This document shows, one piece after another, positions 1 through 12,002 of a DNA stretch of 64,000 nt; the first letter of the stretch is position 1; each line of letters starts with the position of its first letter. Made by a program: the position numbers and the translations under genes. Under the pieces are notes generated by a model. The model did no database searches. It saw only the letters and a list, made by a program, of their open reading frames with translations, and was not told the DNA's origin. The DNA comes from Cyclaneusma minus (taxonomy: Eukaryota > Ascomycota > Leotiomycetes > Marthamycetales > Marthamycetaceae): positions 62,001-126,000 of the forward strand of contig JAKZHN010000015.1 of assembly GCA_037179335.1 (NCBI GenBank), given 5' to 3'.

Positions 1-702
1 AGCATTATTGCAAAACATTGCATAGCTTTATATATTAGGCTTATATTTATAATTTAAACCAATTAGCAATTTTATGCCCGCTTTTATAATAAGGCATTCC
101 GGAGAGCTATAATAATTATTTAAAATTAGTAAAACTTTTCCAAATACCCTTTACTATTCGCAAATCCCTTCCATTGCAAATTTGAAGCGCTATTTTAATT
201 TAATATATAATGTTTTTTTATTTTTATTATAGATTTTCCTTATATTTATAAAATCGTTAAACGCGAAATTTTAAGCTAAATATTAAAAATAAATAATATT
301 TATATTTATTGGTGGCTTATTAAACTAGCTAATAATGCTTTAAAATATATAAATATTAATAATGCTTTTATTTTTAACATTTTGCCCAAGCATAGCTATA
401 TAATTTAAAAATCTGCATTATTTATAGCCAAAATCGGCAAGACTTTAAATGGTGAAAAGACTATTTTTAAGGCCAAATATTATTGCGGTGCCTATATTTC
501 TATAAATTATCCTTTTTTAAAAAATATATTAATAATTATTACCTTTATACTAATTATAATAAAAGGAATTGCAATACCTTTGCATTTATTGCACCCTTTA
601 ACTAGCAGCCAAAAGCTAGAAAATCAAATATCAATCCAATTAAAAGTTCAAAAATTCAAAATAATAAATCCCAGCTACTTTTAATATCCCAATCAGCTTT
701 CC

Positions 703-868
703 GGGGCTTTTAATATAGCCCAGGCCGTTTTTGGGGCTTAAAAGAAAAAAGTGAACGAGGCTTTTAATTAGCTATTCCCCGGGGCTTTTAATCAGTTATT
801 TCCTGGGGCTTTTAACTAGCATCTTTTCGAGGCTTTTAGCGCGGCCGCCCCCGGGGTTTAAAAGGAAA
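703..868. repeat. 24-bp minisatellite
   Basis: A G-rich core (GGGGCTTTTAA or GAGGCTTTTAA) recurs at exactly 24-bp spacing at 733, 757, 781, 805, 829 and 853. A further diverged copy lies at 703, 30 bp before the next. The spacer between cores varies while the core and the period are kept. It is a GC-richer island in AT-rich DNA. Confidence 0.85.
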
Positions 869-2857
869 AGGATTAAGAGAAATGGAATTAGAATTATAGC
901 TAATTAAGGAAAAGTAAAGTGAATTTATAAAAAAGGAAATTATAGCAGCTAGTAGGGCAGATAGAAATATTGGATTTTATGCTTAGATTTTAATTTTTAT
1001 AAGCTTTATAATAAAATTATAATGCCATTTATTTATTTATTTAAATTATCGATTAAACTAATAAAAAACCAGTAAAAATTAAAGCTTTATTAATATACTA
1101 TAAAATTCGGTATAACCTTATTTAATTAAGCGCCCGGAATAATTTTAATATTATGCTAATAGCCGCCTGGATTAATTTATAATTTATCCGAGTTTTATTA
1201 TATATTAATGGATAATTTCCTTTTAAAAAACTGGTTTCCTGCCTTAATTTAAAGCAAGGTATATATGGATATTTGTATAGTATATATAGGGATTTGCATT
1301 TATAATAAATTGGTTTTATTTTATATTTTGGAATCTCAATTAAGAAAATAAAAATTGCATAAAAATAACCAAGCCTATATTATTTAAATTAATAGCATGC
1401 TATAAAAAATAATTGCCAAAATATCGTTTTTATTTATTATTAATAGAAATATTAACGGCATTTAAAAATAAGTAAAAATAAATAATTTATTTTATATTTA
1501 ATCGTTTGCTTAAAATTAATATATTTGTTAATAAATGCCTGTATATTTTTGTATTTTGCGCATAGAAAATTAATATATTAATAAGGTTTTCCTATTTTCG
1601 ATATCTAGTTTTTTATAATAATTGGCAAGGCCTTTAATTTTGCTAGCTTATATATTTATTGCGTATAGAAAATAGATATATAGCTTATATTAAATAGCCT
1701 TTTTAATTTGGATTTTATATCTATTTAGCAAAATTTTATATGCAATATTAAATTAAAAAACATTGCAATTTTTATAATTTAAGCCGATTTATATTATAAA
1801 ACTTATTCTCCAATCTAGATATTTTTAATATAAATTTTTTAACCTTCTTTGCAATTTTTATTTTCAATTTTTTTTTTCATCCGGTTAATACAATTTAATA
1901 GCAATTATAATAATGGCTATTTTAACCGCCGCCGTTATTTCCAAAACGCTTTTATTATATTTTTACCGATAAATAATTCTTTTTTAAATTTTTGCTTATT
2001 AATATTATGGTTTTTTAAATATTATATATATATGTTATTAATACCAGTTTTTTTAAAAAAAAATATATTGCCAATTTTATTAAAATTCAAAAAATATATA
2101 AATGCCAAGATATTAAAAGCTTTTTTATTTTTTTATTTTTTAATAAACCAATTTAATAAATTAGCGGCGTAAATTTGAATATTATAAATGGAAATAAAGC
2201 TTATAATAGCATAAGTGTTTTTTTAATAAATAAACTAGAAATTACCTAAATAAATTGGAATTTATTTTTATATATTTTGAATTTTTTTAAAAATAAATAT
2301 TAAGCTTTTTTTTAAAAACAAATCGAAGTATTTATAGCTATTAGCGCAATATTTAGCTTTATAATGTTGCTATAATTTATTTACTTTTTCCTGTTATTTT
2401 ATATATATCCTTTAGTTATACTATATTTTATTTTTCTTTTATTTTTCTTTTGTATTGCTTTTAAAATTTATATTAAATACATTAATTTTAAAATAGCAAA
2501 TTAGCAGCAATATTTATAATATAAAATATTGGATTTAAAGCTATATATATATTGCCAATAATATAGTATTTTAGCCATTATTATAATTGCCAATATTTAA
2601 TTTCTAATAATGGTAAATAAAGCCTTTTATACAGCATTTAAAATAAAATTATATATATATGTTTTGCTTCAATAAATTTATAATATATAAAAATTTAAAT
2701 TTATTTTGCTTTTTTATTTAGAAAATCTTAATTTTTTTATTAATAACTATTATTATCCTATATATTTGATACTAGAAAAAATTATTAAATCCGGAAAATT
2801 ATCAGCAAATAAATATTTTTCTAAAAAAAGCGGTATAGGTTTAAATACAGCAATAGC

Positions 2858-3095
2858 TTTAAAATTATTAAAATTATTAAAATTATTAAAATTATTAAAA
2901 TTATTAAAATTATTAAAATTATTAAAATTATTAAAATTATTAAAATTATTAAAATTATTAAAATTATTAAAATTATTAAAATTATTAAAATTATTAAAAT
3001 TATTAAAATTATTAAAATTATTAAAATTATTAAAATTATTAAAATTATTAAAATTATTAAAATTATTAAAATTATTAAAATTATTAAAATTATAA
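2858..3095. repeat. 9-bp satellite (TTATTAAAA)n, about 26 copies
   Basis: The nonamer TTATTAAAA repeats with no visible error for about 230 bp. In one frame it reads as Lys-Leu-Leu over and over, which produces a spurious reading frame. The uniformity implies recent slippage expansion or contraction, in contrast to the decayed sequence around it. The unit contains no C or G, so cytosine mutation could not mark it. Confidence 0.95.
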
Positions 3096-3319
3096 AAATT
3101 AAAAAAAAACTATTTTAAAAGCAAATTAATATAAAATATTAAAAAATAATGCCATTTTAATTAATATTAATACCAAAATCTACTATTAGAGCTATTTTTA
3201 TTTATATTATTATTTTTAATATTTTAATTTCAATATATAAAAGCTGGCATTAAAATAGCTAATAATAAATATTAATTATGCTTTTTAACAATTTCAGCTT
3301 TAATATTTTAATATTTTAT

Positions 3320-3696
3320 TAGCAGCGCAACCGAAGCGAAGCCATTGCGTACGAGCGTAGCGAGTTAAGCAATGGCGTAGCGTAGGCGGAGCTGCTAGTT
3401 ATAATTTTTCTATTTAAGGTTTAAGCGGAAAAAGGGATTAAATTGGAAGCTTCTCGGGTATTCTTCGGCTAAATTCCAAGCGGAGCAATTTAATTGGTCC
3501 TAAAATAAATCGACGAAAAAAAAAGGAAATCATGTAATTTCAACCAATCTTGCACCAATCTTGCACCAACCAGCCAGCTTTCCGCAACCAGCTTTCCGCA
3601 GCCAGCTATATAATGCAGCATTGCAAATTTAAAGCTATTCCCAGCCTTGGCAGCCCTTATTTAATTGCAGCCATGCGGATACCGGCTGCGCTGCTA
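3320..3696. mobile_element. Small TIR element (MITE-like) with internal 76-bp palindrome
   Basis: The left end AGCAGCGCAACCG at 3321 and the right end, read on the minus strand as AGCAGCGCAGCCG up to 3695, match at 12 of 13 positions. Both ends are bordered by the dinucleotide TA (3320-3321 and 3695-3696), as expected for a Tc1/mariner-type TA target. Inside, 3321-3396 is an imperfect palindrome with arms GCCATTGC (3341-3348) and GCAATGGC (3369-3376), also ending in GCTGCTA. Short tandem duplications (CAATCTTGCAC twice, CCAGCTTTCCGCA twice) lie near 3545-3605. No coding capacity is seen. Family assignment is inferred from end structure only. Confidence 0.55.
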
Positions 3697-3970
3697 GTTT
3701 TTTAATCAAAGCTTGCGCCCGATTAATCCCATTTTATATTTCCCTTAATTATACCAAAAAAAAGTCTTTTATTTATTGCCTTTAAAATTTTGATTAAATA
3801 TATTAATTTTAAAATAATAAATTAGCAGCAAAGTATTGGCTTAATTTTACAAATTTAAAAAAAATATATTAATAGGCTTTCCTAAATTTAATACTTAATT
3901 AAAAATTAAAGCCTTTTAATTATTGCTAATTTTATTTGGATTTTAAATTACAGAAATTATATATTAATTG

Positions 3971-4024
3971 TGTCACACGGGGCCGAGGAGGGCGCCCTGC
4001 GGGCACCCCATAAGGCACGTGTGC
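3971..4024. other. GC-rich relic with inverted ends
   Basis: A roughly 50-bp GC-rich patch lies in otherwise AT-rich sequence. It is bounded by CACACG (3974-3979) and its reverse complement CGTGTG (4018-4023), with GGCGCC and CCTGCGGGC inside. It may be a remnant of a transposon end or a hairpin. Nothing more can be said from one copy. Confidence 0.4.
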
Positions 4025-7000
4025 TAAAAGTGCGTAAAAGTTAAGCGTTATTTATTAAAAAAGCTAAGCAAGGCTTTTAGTATATAATATTTAAGCGTTA
4101 TTATCTTTATTTAAAAAAAGCAGTAGTTATTTTTTACAGCTAAAAAATATATATAATATATTTTTACTTACTAATTTATTTTTAACCATTGCAATAAAAT
4201 AGCTGCTTTTATTTTAAAAGGCAATAATTTAGCAAAATAATAATTATCCAATTTGCTAGCTATAAATTTAATAATAATTTTATTTGCAAAAATCCTATTA
4301 AAAGCTTTAAAAATCAATTTTGCTTAATTTTAAAAAAGCTTAATATTAGTAGCAATATTAATAATATTTATATATTAAATTAAAAAACCGCATTTATTAA
4401 AAGTAATAATATATTTATTAATAATATTTATAAAGGCATTATTAATATTAATAATTAAAAATAGCTTAAAAGCTTTTTTATTTTAAATTAAAAATTATTT
4501 AATAGCCTTTTTTAATTAAATAGCCAATTTATTAATATAAACTAGCTTGGGCAAGCTTAAAATTAAAACGCCTTAATTAAAAATACAAATATATTGTATA
4601 AAAATAAAAATAATTAAGCTTTTGCTTTCGTTTTTAATTTAATTTAAAGCCTAAAAGAAATTGCAAAATTGCAAGCCAAAATTATAATTTAAAATTATAA
4701 ATGCAATTTATTTAATTTAAATTTTAATACTAAATAACCAATTATTTAAAAAAAATCGAAAATTTTTATATATTAAATATTAAGGTATATTATATATATA
4801 ATATATAGAAATATTATAAATAATTTAATTGCCTACAAAATTATTGTAATATATTTTTTTAAAAAAAAACATTACATTTATTGCGCTTTAATTGCGCTTA
4901 AAAATTATATATATATTATATAATAATATTACTAAATAAATCATAAATTAAAAAAAAACTAAATATAATAAATAAAAAGCAATAATATATATTATATATA
5001 TTAAATTAATTTATTAAAAAGGCTTAAAAAGATCTATTGCAAAATATTTTTTTTATATTAAAAATATGCTTTTTATATTTTGTAATAACCAATTTATTTT
5101 TAAATTTTATAATAATATTAAATTAAATTAAATTTTTTTAATAAAACAATTAATTGTAAATTAATATATAATATATATTTAGTATAATCGGAAATATTAA
5201 ATATAAAAGTAGGCCTAATTTAAAATGAAAAAATAAAAATTTATTTAATGCAAATATTTTAAAAAAAAAAATTAAAAAGAAATTAATACCAATTTAATTA
5301 TAAAGGTGAAAAAACTATTGTTATTAGAATCAAGGCTAATAATGCGGCCAAAATTAATACCGACTTTTTTTATACCTTAATTATAGTTTTGATAATTATA
5401 GATTATTTAATTATATTCATTTAAAAAAAATGCCAAAAATTTAAATATAAAATTTATAAATATAAATAGCCCGGCAATAAAATATATATTTTAAATAATA
5501 ATAACTTTGGCAATTATAAAAAAAACCGCCAATTATATAAAAATAGCTAAAATTATAACTTCAATTATAATAATTATAATTAAAAAAAAATTGCGAAAGC
5601 TATAAATAAAACCCCTAATTTTATAAATTACAAATATAAATATAATAATTTAAAAAAATGCTAATAATTGCCTAATTTAAGATTCTTTTATTAAAATAAA
5701 AATATATAATAATTAATTGCTTAATTGCAATTAATATTTAAAATATAAATTTTGTTTTTGCATTTATTAATAATAAATTAAATAAAAATTTTATATTATT
5801 AATATTTATAAAAGAACAAAAATAAATTGGTATATATATAATATTTATAAATTTATTTTTTAATAAAAATTAAATAATGCTATAAATTTTTTTAAATTTT
5901 TTTAATAATAAAATTAATATAAAAAACCAAAGCATTAAAATATATAAAATATTTATATAATTATATAATTTGCTTTTAAATATATTTTAGCTTAAACAAA
6001 TAAGCAATAAATATTATAATTAAATTAAGGCCAGCTTCATTTATAAATATTAAATTAAATATAATATTATTATTTAAAATAATCTAAAAAAACTAAATGC
6101 AATAATTTATATTTTAAATATAATAAATTAAAAAATTAAGCTATTTTAATAATATTTTTAATATAATAAAAGCTAATGTATTATTTATATATTTTAATTA
6201 AATTTATATTATGAAAACTAAATTTAATTTAATTTATGAATTTATTTATAAGCTATTTAAAAAATAGCTAATTATATTAAAAAGAAATATACTAATAAAA
6301 AGCTAAATTTGCAAATTAAAAAACATAATAAAAGCTTTTATATTTTTTATATTTTTAAAAAAAATAGCTTGCATTTATATATTAATTATTAAAAATTAAA
6401 TAATATTATTATTAAAAATTACTGCTTATTTTCGTAATTAATAAATTTCTAATTAAATTAAAAAAAAAATTGAAATTTTTATTAAGCTAAATTTTAAAAA
6501 TATATATTATAAAATTTGTATAAAAAATAGTATTTTATATAAAATATAAATATTTAATAATATTTAATAATATTATTTAAATTAGCAAATATATTAATAA
6601 TATTTTAAGCCTATATAAATATAGCGTTTTTTTAAAATATTATTATAATACTTTTTTTAATAATATTTTAATTTATTTTTCAAAAAATAGCAAATATAAT
6701 AAATATATAAAAAACAGCTTTATAATTCTAATTTGCAGGCTTTAGTTTCCTGCAATAAATACCGGATTTAAATTTGCAATTAATATTATAAGCTTTAGGC
6801 TAAGCAAAATAAATAATGTATTTTTCCGCCTATATAATAAATTAAGTAATTAATTAAATAATTGCAGTTTTTATTTAAAAATTTTGAATTTTGAATTTTA
6901 ATAAAAAAAACCAAAAAAAACCAAAAAAAGCTTTTTAAAAAGCTTTTAAATTTTGCATTTAAAAATTGCTATTATAAAATATATTAAAAATTATTTGATA

Positions 7001-7745
7001 ATAGCTAAGCATGCCAAATTTTTAAAGTTTAAATTTACAGGCAATTAATTTACCTAATTTTATATTAAAAATAATGGTTAAGAATTTTAATTATATATAT
7101 TTTATATGAATAAAATTCTTAGCTATTGCTTTTAATATAAAACCAAATAAATTATTTATTTATATATTTAATTTTTAAAAAATTAAATACATTTATATTT
7201 ATAAACTATATTTTGGCTCCTGGGTTTCCCAATTATATTTTTTAGCCCTGGTTTAAAACCCTAAAAGCAAAAAATAAATAAAAATTTAAAAAACAAATAA
7301 TAAAGCGCTTAAATAAAATTAATAATATTTTTCATTAGGAAAAAAACCTTGGGTAGGATTAATATTTTGAAAAAACGTTTTTTAAATTAAAAAAATACGG
7401 ATTATAATATAAATAAACTAGAAAATTTTGCTAAATAAAATTTAGCTTTTTAAACGAAATTATTTATATATAATAATTTATTATTTAAATTAACATTTTA
7501 TTAATAAATTTAAAAATATAGTATTATAAGGTTTTAAGGAAATTTGTATTTTCGTAATATTTTACAAAGCTATATTAATAAATTTCTTAATAAAAAAGGA
7601 ATTCGAATTATAAATTATTATATATAAATAATTTTATTTAAAAAACTAAATAATAAAATATTTAAGCGGGCAGGAAATAAAAGTAAATAAATAATTGAAA
7701 TATAATATAAAAATGCATATTTAAAATTATTTTTTTGAATTTACG

Positions 7746-8216
7746 TAATGATAAAAATACTGTATTGTAACATTGCAATACCGCTTGCTAATTTATATTA
7801 TAATGCTTTTGTGCTATATATTAAAATACCAGATGCTATAATACCATTATTAATCCCAATACCCTGGTGCCCAGGTGCTAAAATACAATACGAGATTTGG
7901 GTGCCGTACCTGGGTGCTATACCTAGGTGCCGCACCCTTGCGGCACTAACACGGAGATATGAAACCACCGGACTTCGCTAAGGTACCTGGTAAGGTATTT
8001 ACAGCTGCCTGCTTGCTTGAGGTAGGTAGGTACCTAGGTAAGGTAGCAAACCTAGGCCTCGATACCAATGAATATCACGTATTATATGCAGAAACTGTAG
8101 CATTGGGTAAAACTGTACCGTTTACATGGAACCTACCTAGGTACCTAATGGTAACGGTACGATTTTTTATACGGTATTTATACGGTACGTGAAAACTACC
8201 GGATTCCGCTAAGGTT
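7746..8216. mobile_element. Transition zone with repeated transposon ends
   Basis: Two direct copies of one terminal motif are seen: CCACCGGACTTCGCTAAGG near 7966 and CTACCGGATTCCGCTAAGG near 8196. The second is preceded by TATACGGTATTTATACGG. The same end, with the same TATAC-rich approach, closes the 715-bp TIR element at 39199-39913, so these are related element ends. The palindromic motif CCTAGGTA or GGTACCTAGG occurs several times (about 8025-8045, 8140-8150, 8405-8415). No gene is recognised; the short reading frames here are not convincing. Confidence 0.5.
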
Positions 8217-8830
8217 ACAAGGTAGGTATGGCCACACTGGAAGGTAAGGAAGGACTGGAGTTTGAAAGTCCGAGGTGGCGAGAGCGGTGGATGCCTTAGG
8301 AGAGCTGTGGGGGGCTGAGGGTGAGAAGAAAACGTTTATAAACGGTTTTGACCCAAGAAACTGTCGAAAATCCCGAAAACCGTCATAGAGTCCTCGTCTG
8401 CAACTACCTTCCATACCTACCTACCTAGGTATCGATGTGCGACAAAACTCCATCAGGGGCTTTCTTGATGACTGATGTCACGTGATCGGCTTCTCCAAAC
8501 TCACGATCAGGCTCTGTGCAGGAACGCAGTGACGACAGCAGTCAATGTTCACAACCCAGGCTACCAGGTAGGTTCCATCACGTTGCGACTTCACAGAGAT
8601 CCTCAGACTTTGTCGGAACTGGCAGTGAGATTTGACAATGACAGCGAGGCAGGACAGCGAGGCAGGACAGCGAGGAAGAGGCTGCTGGATGTGGCTTTGA
8701 ACAGGCGCGCTCTCGACTCTCTTCCATGAATGTGATGGGTTCATGCCCCTACCTTCCCCCTGTCGATTACTACCTCTCAAGATTCACCGACACAAAAAAT
8801 ATGGGAAAGCTTCATTTAAAGTAAGTCGAC

Positions 8831-8985
8831 TTAAACAACCTCACTTCGGCTTGAATACCTCAATTCAACTTGAAAACCTAACTTGCACTTGACAGCTTCA
8901 TTTCGAACTGTTGACTTGACTCCACCTTGACAACTTCACTTCAACGTGACAACTTCTTCAACTTGACAACATACTTCACTTCACC
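8831..8985. repeat. Degenerate 19-bp-period tandem array A
   Basis: Units close to CTTGACAACTTCACTTCAA begin at 8831, 8850, 8869, 8888, 8907, 8926 and 8945, exactly 19 bp apart, followed by a last copy at 8962. The units are diverged but the period is kept. It lies about 400 bp beyond the 3' end of VTC4. The rest of 8217-9382 shows nothing that I can call, apart from a short AGGCAGGACAGCG duplication near 8648. Confidence 0.75.
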
Positions 8986-9382
8986 AAGGCGATTCCAGCA
9001 ACCAGTATTCCACATTGCTCAAGGTTTCCTTGAAATTGCATTGTCCGAATTTTATTGAATTTTTGAGGGCTTCGCTGGCCCCACCCTAGACGACAGAAAG
9101 GGAAAAGATTGTCTGCGGACATATCCGCAGGCTGTAATGTATAGTATGCAAAAAACCACACCTTCGCTTCTTCCAGACCCCCGCCAAAAAATCGCAAAGG
9201 TACAGCGTTATCAGAAAAAGAACAACGCTGAGCCGCAGGTACTGAAGCAAGCGCAATGCAGAGCATGCCAAAACTGTCCCGCTCTGTCTATCAGGAGAGG
9301 CTCCAACAAAATAGGAAAACCAGCGGTATGTGTGTCCTCGTGTATACAACCGAACTTCTGTACTCTCGACCCGCGTCACATC

Positions 9383-12002
9383 TTACACTTTACCCCGCTG
9401 ATGTAGCTCGAAGCCCAAGTTCAAAATCACAGCTATGAGCAACACTCCACACAGGGCAGTGGCACCGTACTTGTCGTGATACTTGATAGCCTTGCGTTCG
9501 CGAATTGCTTTGCCGCGCCACAGGTAGATACCAACGCTGTACAAGAGAGCAAGGATGGCGACGAGGGTGAAGGCCCCCGAAGCGATAAAGCTGAGACGTG
9601 TCGGCTTGTCACCGAAGTTGAGTAGCGTGACTGCTATGGTGCCAATGTAGATGGAGAATTCGAGCTAGACACGGAGAAAAGATATCGTTAGTATGAATTG
9701 TATAGGGGGCTAAGGGCTGGAAAACAAGAACAGGTATTGACTGGTAGATCAAGGGGAGACGGGAAATAGAACATACCCAAGACAAAAACGTTCTCTCGGC
9801 CGCAAAGTACACCTTCGGCTCGACTCTAACCGGTACGTGGATCTTCTTTCCTTTCGGCGCCTTGAATCTCTTGGCGCTAATCGGCCCCTGGCCCATCGGG
9901 TTCAGCGTGCCTGTATTTGACTGACCGCCGCTTGGTCTCGGGGCCGGTCCTATTTTGGCCAATGCCCCCGTGACAGTACGTTCCATTCCTTTCAGATGCT
10001 TCTTGGCAAGTTTTTTGTAGTACGGCCAGCCACCAACACGCCTTGCGGCTTGCAGCTCCTCCTCCTCCTCATCTTCTTCGTCGGAGTCGTACAAACTGTA
10101 CTCTTCAACCATGGGCAAATCGGCCATTTGCTCTTCGATGTCTAAGCTGTTGCCGCCCCCGTAGCTGTGAGACTGCCCATAGTCAACTTGCGAGTATGCA
10201 TTTTGCAGTCGTCGCACGTTTCCGTCAGAGCTGTTTCCGCCGGCGACCGTACTTTCCTGGCTGCCGAACTGGTCTTCGTCATCGCTGTCCACGTCATCGT
10301 CCTCACTCGTCGTGCTGTTCGTGTTGATACCAGCCGGTCGCCGAATACCAAAATTCCTCGCGACTGGTTTGCGGATGTCGACATCCATTTGGGGCATCCA
10401 GAAAGGCAGGAGGTGGATTCGATCGGGGAAGAGCGTAGCGGTTCCGTGGATGAATTTGGAGAATTTTGGCACAGCTTCTACCAAATGGGACTGTGTGAGT
10501 TGCCGGATCCATTCTGGTGGTTCTTGGCCCGATTGTGTTTGTAGCTTCACTTCTAGGATAGCGTAGGGAAATCGCTCAACGTCTTCGGCCGGAAGTTGCG
10601 AGAAGGGGTAGTCAATTCCGATGTCCATCCTCCGCCAGTTGTCTCCTGAACGTGTGCGACCATCCAGATTGTCTTCACGAACCATAGTGAGTTCCGTATC
10701 CAAAGAAATTCGGACTCGAGCATCAGCAGGCAACTGGAAAGCGGTTCGGTTGTAGAAGGATCTGCAGACAGGTTTGTAGCCATGATGGATCACGGAGTAT
10801 TGAATCTCCTTGGCCAGTCGTTCATCTTCCGCGATCTGCTTTTCCGATTTCTTGCCATCCTTGCGAGCCTTCTCAAAAATCTTCTCGGGTAGCTGTTCGC
10901 CCTTCATGTAGGCGTTGACGTTCTTCTCCTTGATACCGAAACGGGCTTTGACAGACTTCTCGCCCGTCCAGTCTTCTCGATGAGTTTTACGTTCGACGAA
11001 GATTTGATCAACATCCATTCCACCGTACCATCGGAGTCGGATGGCTTCTGCTCCCTCGGTCTTCTTGAGACGACCTTGGTACAAGTCCCAAGTCTTCGGG
11101 TTATCGTAGTAAATCGAGGTAATGGCCGAGTCCTTCGCTTCGAATTCCTTGTTGGCATTAAACACAAGCACGGGAAGATGCTGCCAATGAGTTAGCTATG
11201 CGGTCAGGGGCACTGAACATTGAAGCATACCTTCAAGATAATAAGCTTGAGCTCGGTGATGTTGTCTGGATGCACCCAGTATTTGGTGGTCTGCCGAATG
11301 AAACTGCCCTGACTTCCTCCAGCTGAGCTGTCACCCACTACAGGGTGCCCTCGTGTCCTAACAATATCATAGAGTCTGGAAAGCTTAACAATATCTGCAT
11401 CGTAGTTATCCTTGAAGAAGGGTTTCGCCTTGAGGCGAGTTGCAAATACAGGCTTCAGTTGCCATTTCGTCATTTTCTGTGTTCAGTCCGGGTTAGTCTC
11501 ATACAAGTACGACTGACCGAGGGGTGAAGGGACAACATACATCATGCTTCTTGATGATCTTCTGGAAACCGGTGTAGTTCAACTGAACGAACTTGGCCAG
11601 GTCGTGGACGTCGGCGATAATATCACTGAGCTCCCGTTCCAGCTCCATGAATTCCTCCTCAGTCGGCACATCTTGCAGATCCTGGCCGGCACCGGGCGCT
11701 GGGCGCCGCTCGTCCATTCGCTTAACGACATTGTTGACCTGCTTCTCGCTCTCCCTAATCCTCTCACTAATCTCGGTGGCCGTAGCCCTCTGCTTCTCGT
11801 GGACCTTGTCCAGCTCGTCTTCCAAGGCCTGCACAAAGCGCTCCTCGTCGTTCTCCTTCCAGTCTAGCCTGTTCGACTTCCGATTGTCTCTGGACACGGT
11901 CAAACGGTCCACCTTCAATAGCTTCTTCAGGCCATCGTAGTCGATGTAGTACCAGTCATAGCGCTCGATGCGCGAGGTGCGCAGCTGCTCGCCAAACTTC
12001 AT
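9383..12002 (-). CDS. VTC4: Vacuolar transporter chaperone 4, polyphosphate polymerase
   Basis: This is the catalytic subunit of the VTC complex, which makes polyphosphate from ATP at the vacuole membrane and moves it into the lumen. Exons are 12002-11541, 11476-11231, 11180-9777 and 9664-9383, giving 797 residues. The start MKFGEQLRTSRIERYDWYYI opens an SPX inositol-pyrophosphate sensor (about 1-150). The VTC tunnel domain follows (about 205-510). It includes EAIRLRWYGG with Arg284 and Arg286 and FVERKTHRED with Lys301, equivalent to yeast Vtc4 Arg264, Arg266 and Lys281. An acidic linker comes next (TSEDDDVDSDDEDQ, DSDEEDEEEEE), then three membrane spans in the last exon. Yeast Vtc4 has 721 residues; the extra length is in the acidic linker. 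An in-frame ATG further upstream (12107) was not used because SPX proteins begin with MKFG. All introns are short with GTATG-type donors. Confidence 0.95.

Larger units (their letters stand above)
1..7745. repeat. AT-rich, gene-free block (probable RIP-degraded repeats)
   Basis: The block is overwhelmingly A and T, with stop codons in every frame and no recognisable coding exon. The longest reading frames (1849-2172 and 2706-3095) are low-complexity Lys/Leu/Ile/Phe/Asn translations. TpA is abundant and C or G is mostly confined to short islands near 700-860, 3320-3400, 3540-3700 and 3970-4025. Such islands are what remains where repeat-induced point mutation has converted C to T in old transposons; this is inference, since no intact parent copy is present. 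The edge with normal composition lies near 7745. Confidence 0.8.

Noticed and set aside
2706..3095. 129-codon frame with Lys-Leu-Leu repeats
   Set aside because: It is the translation of the 9-bp satellite, not a gene.
3321..3700. Helitron 3' end (hairpin followed by CTAG and T)
   Set aside because: Hairpin plus CTAG is present twice, but inverted termini with flanking TA fit a TIR element better.
5285..5700. Possible retrotransposon gag/zinc-knuckle remnant in the AT block
   Set aside because: Stops in all frames and no reliable cysteine pattern.
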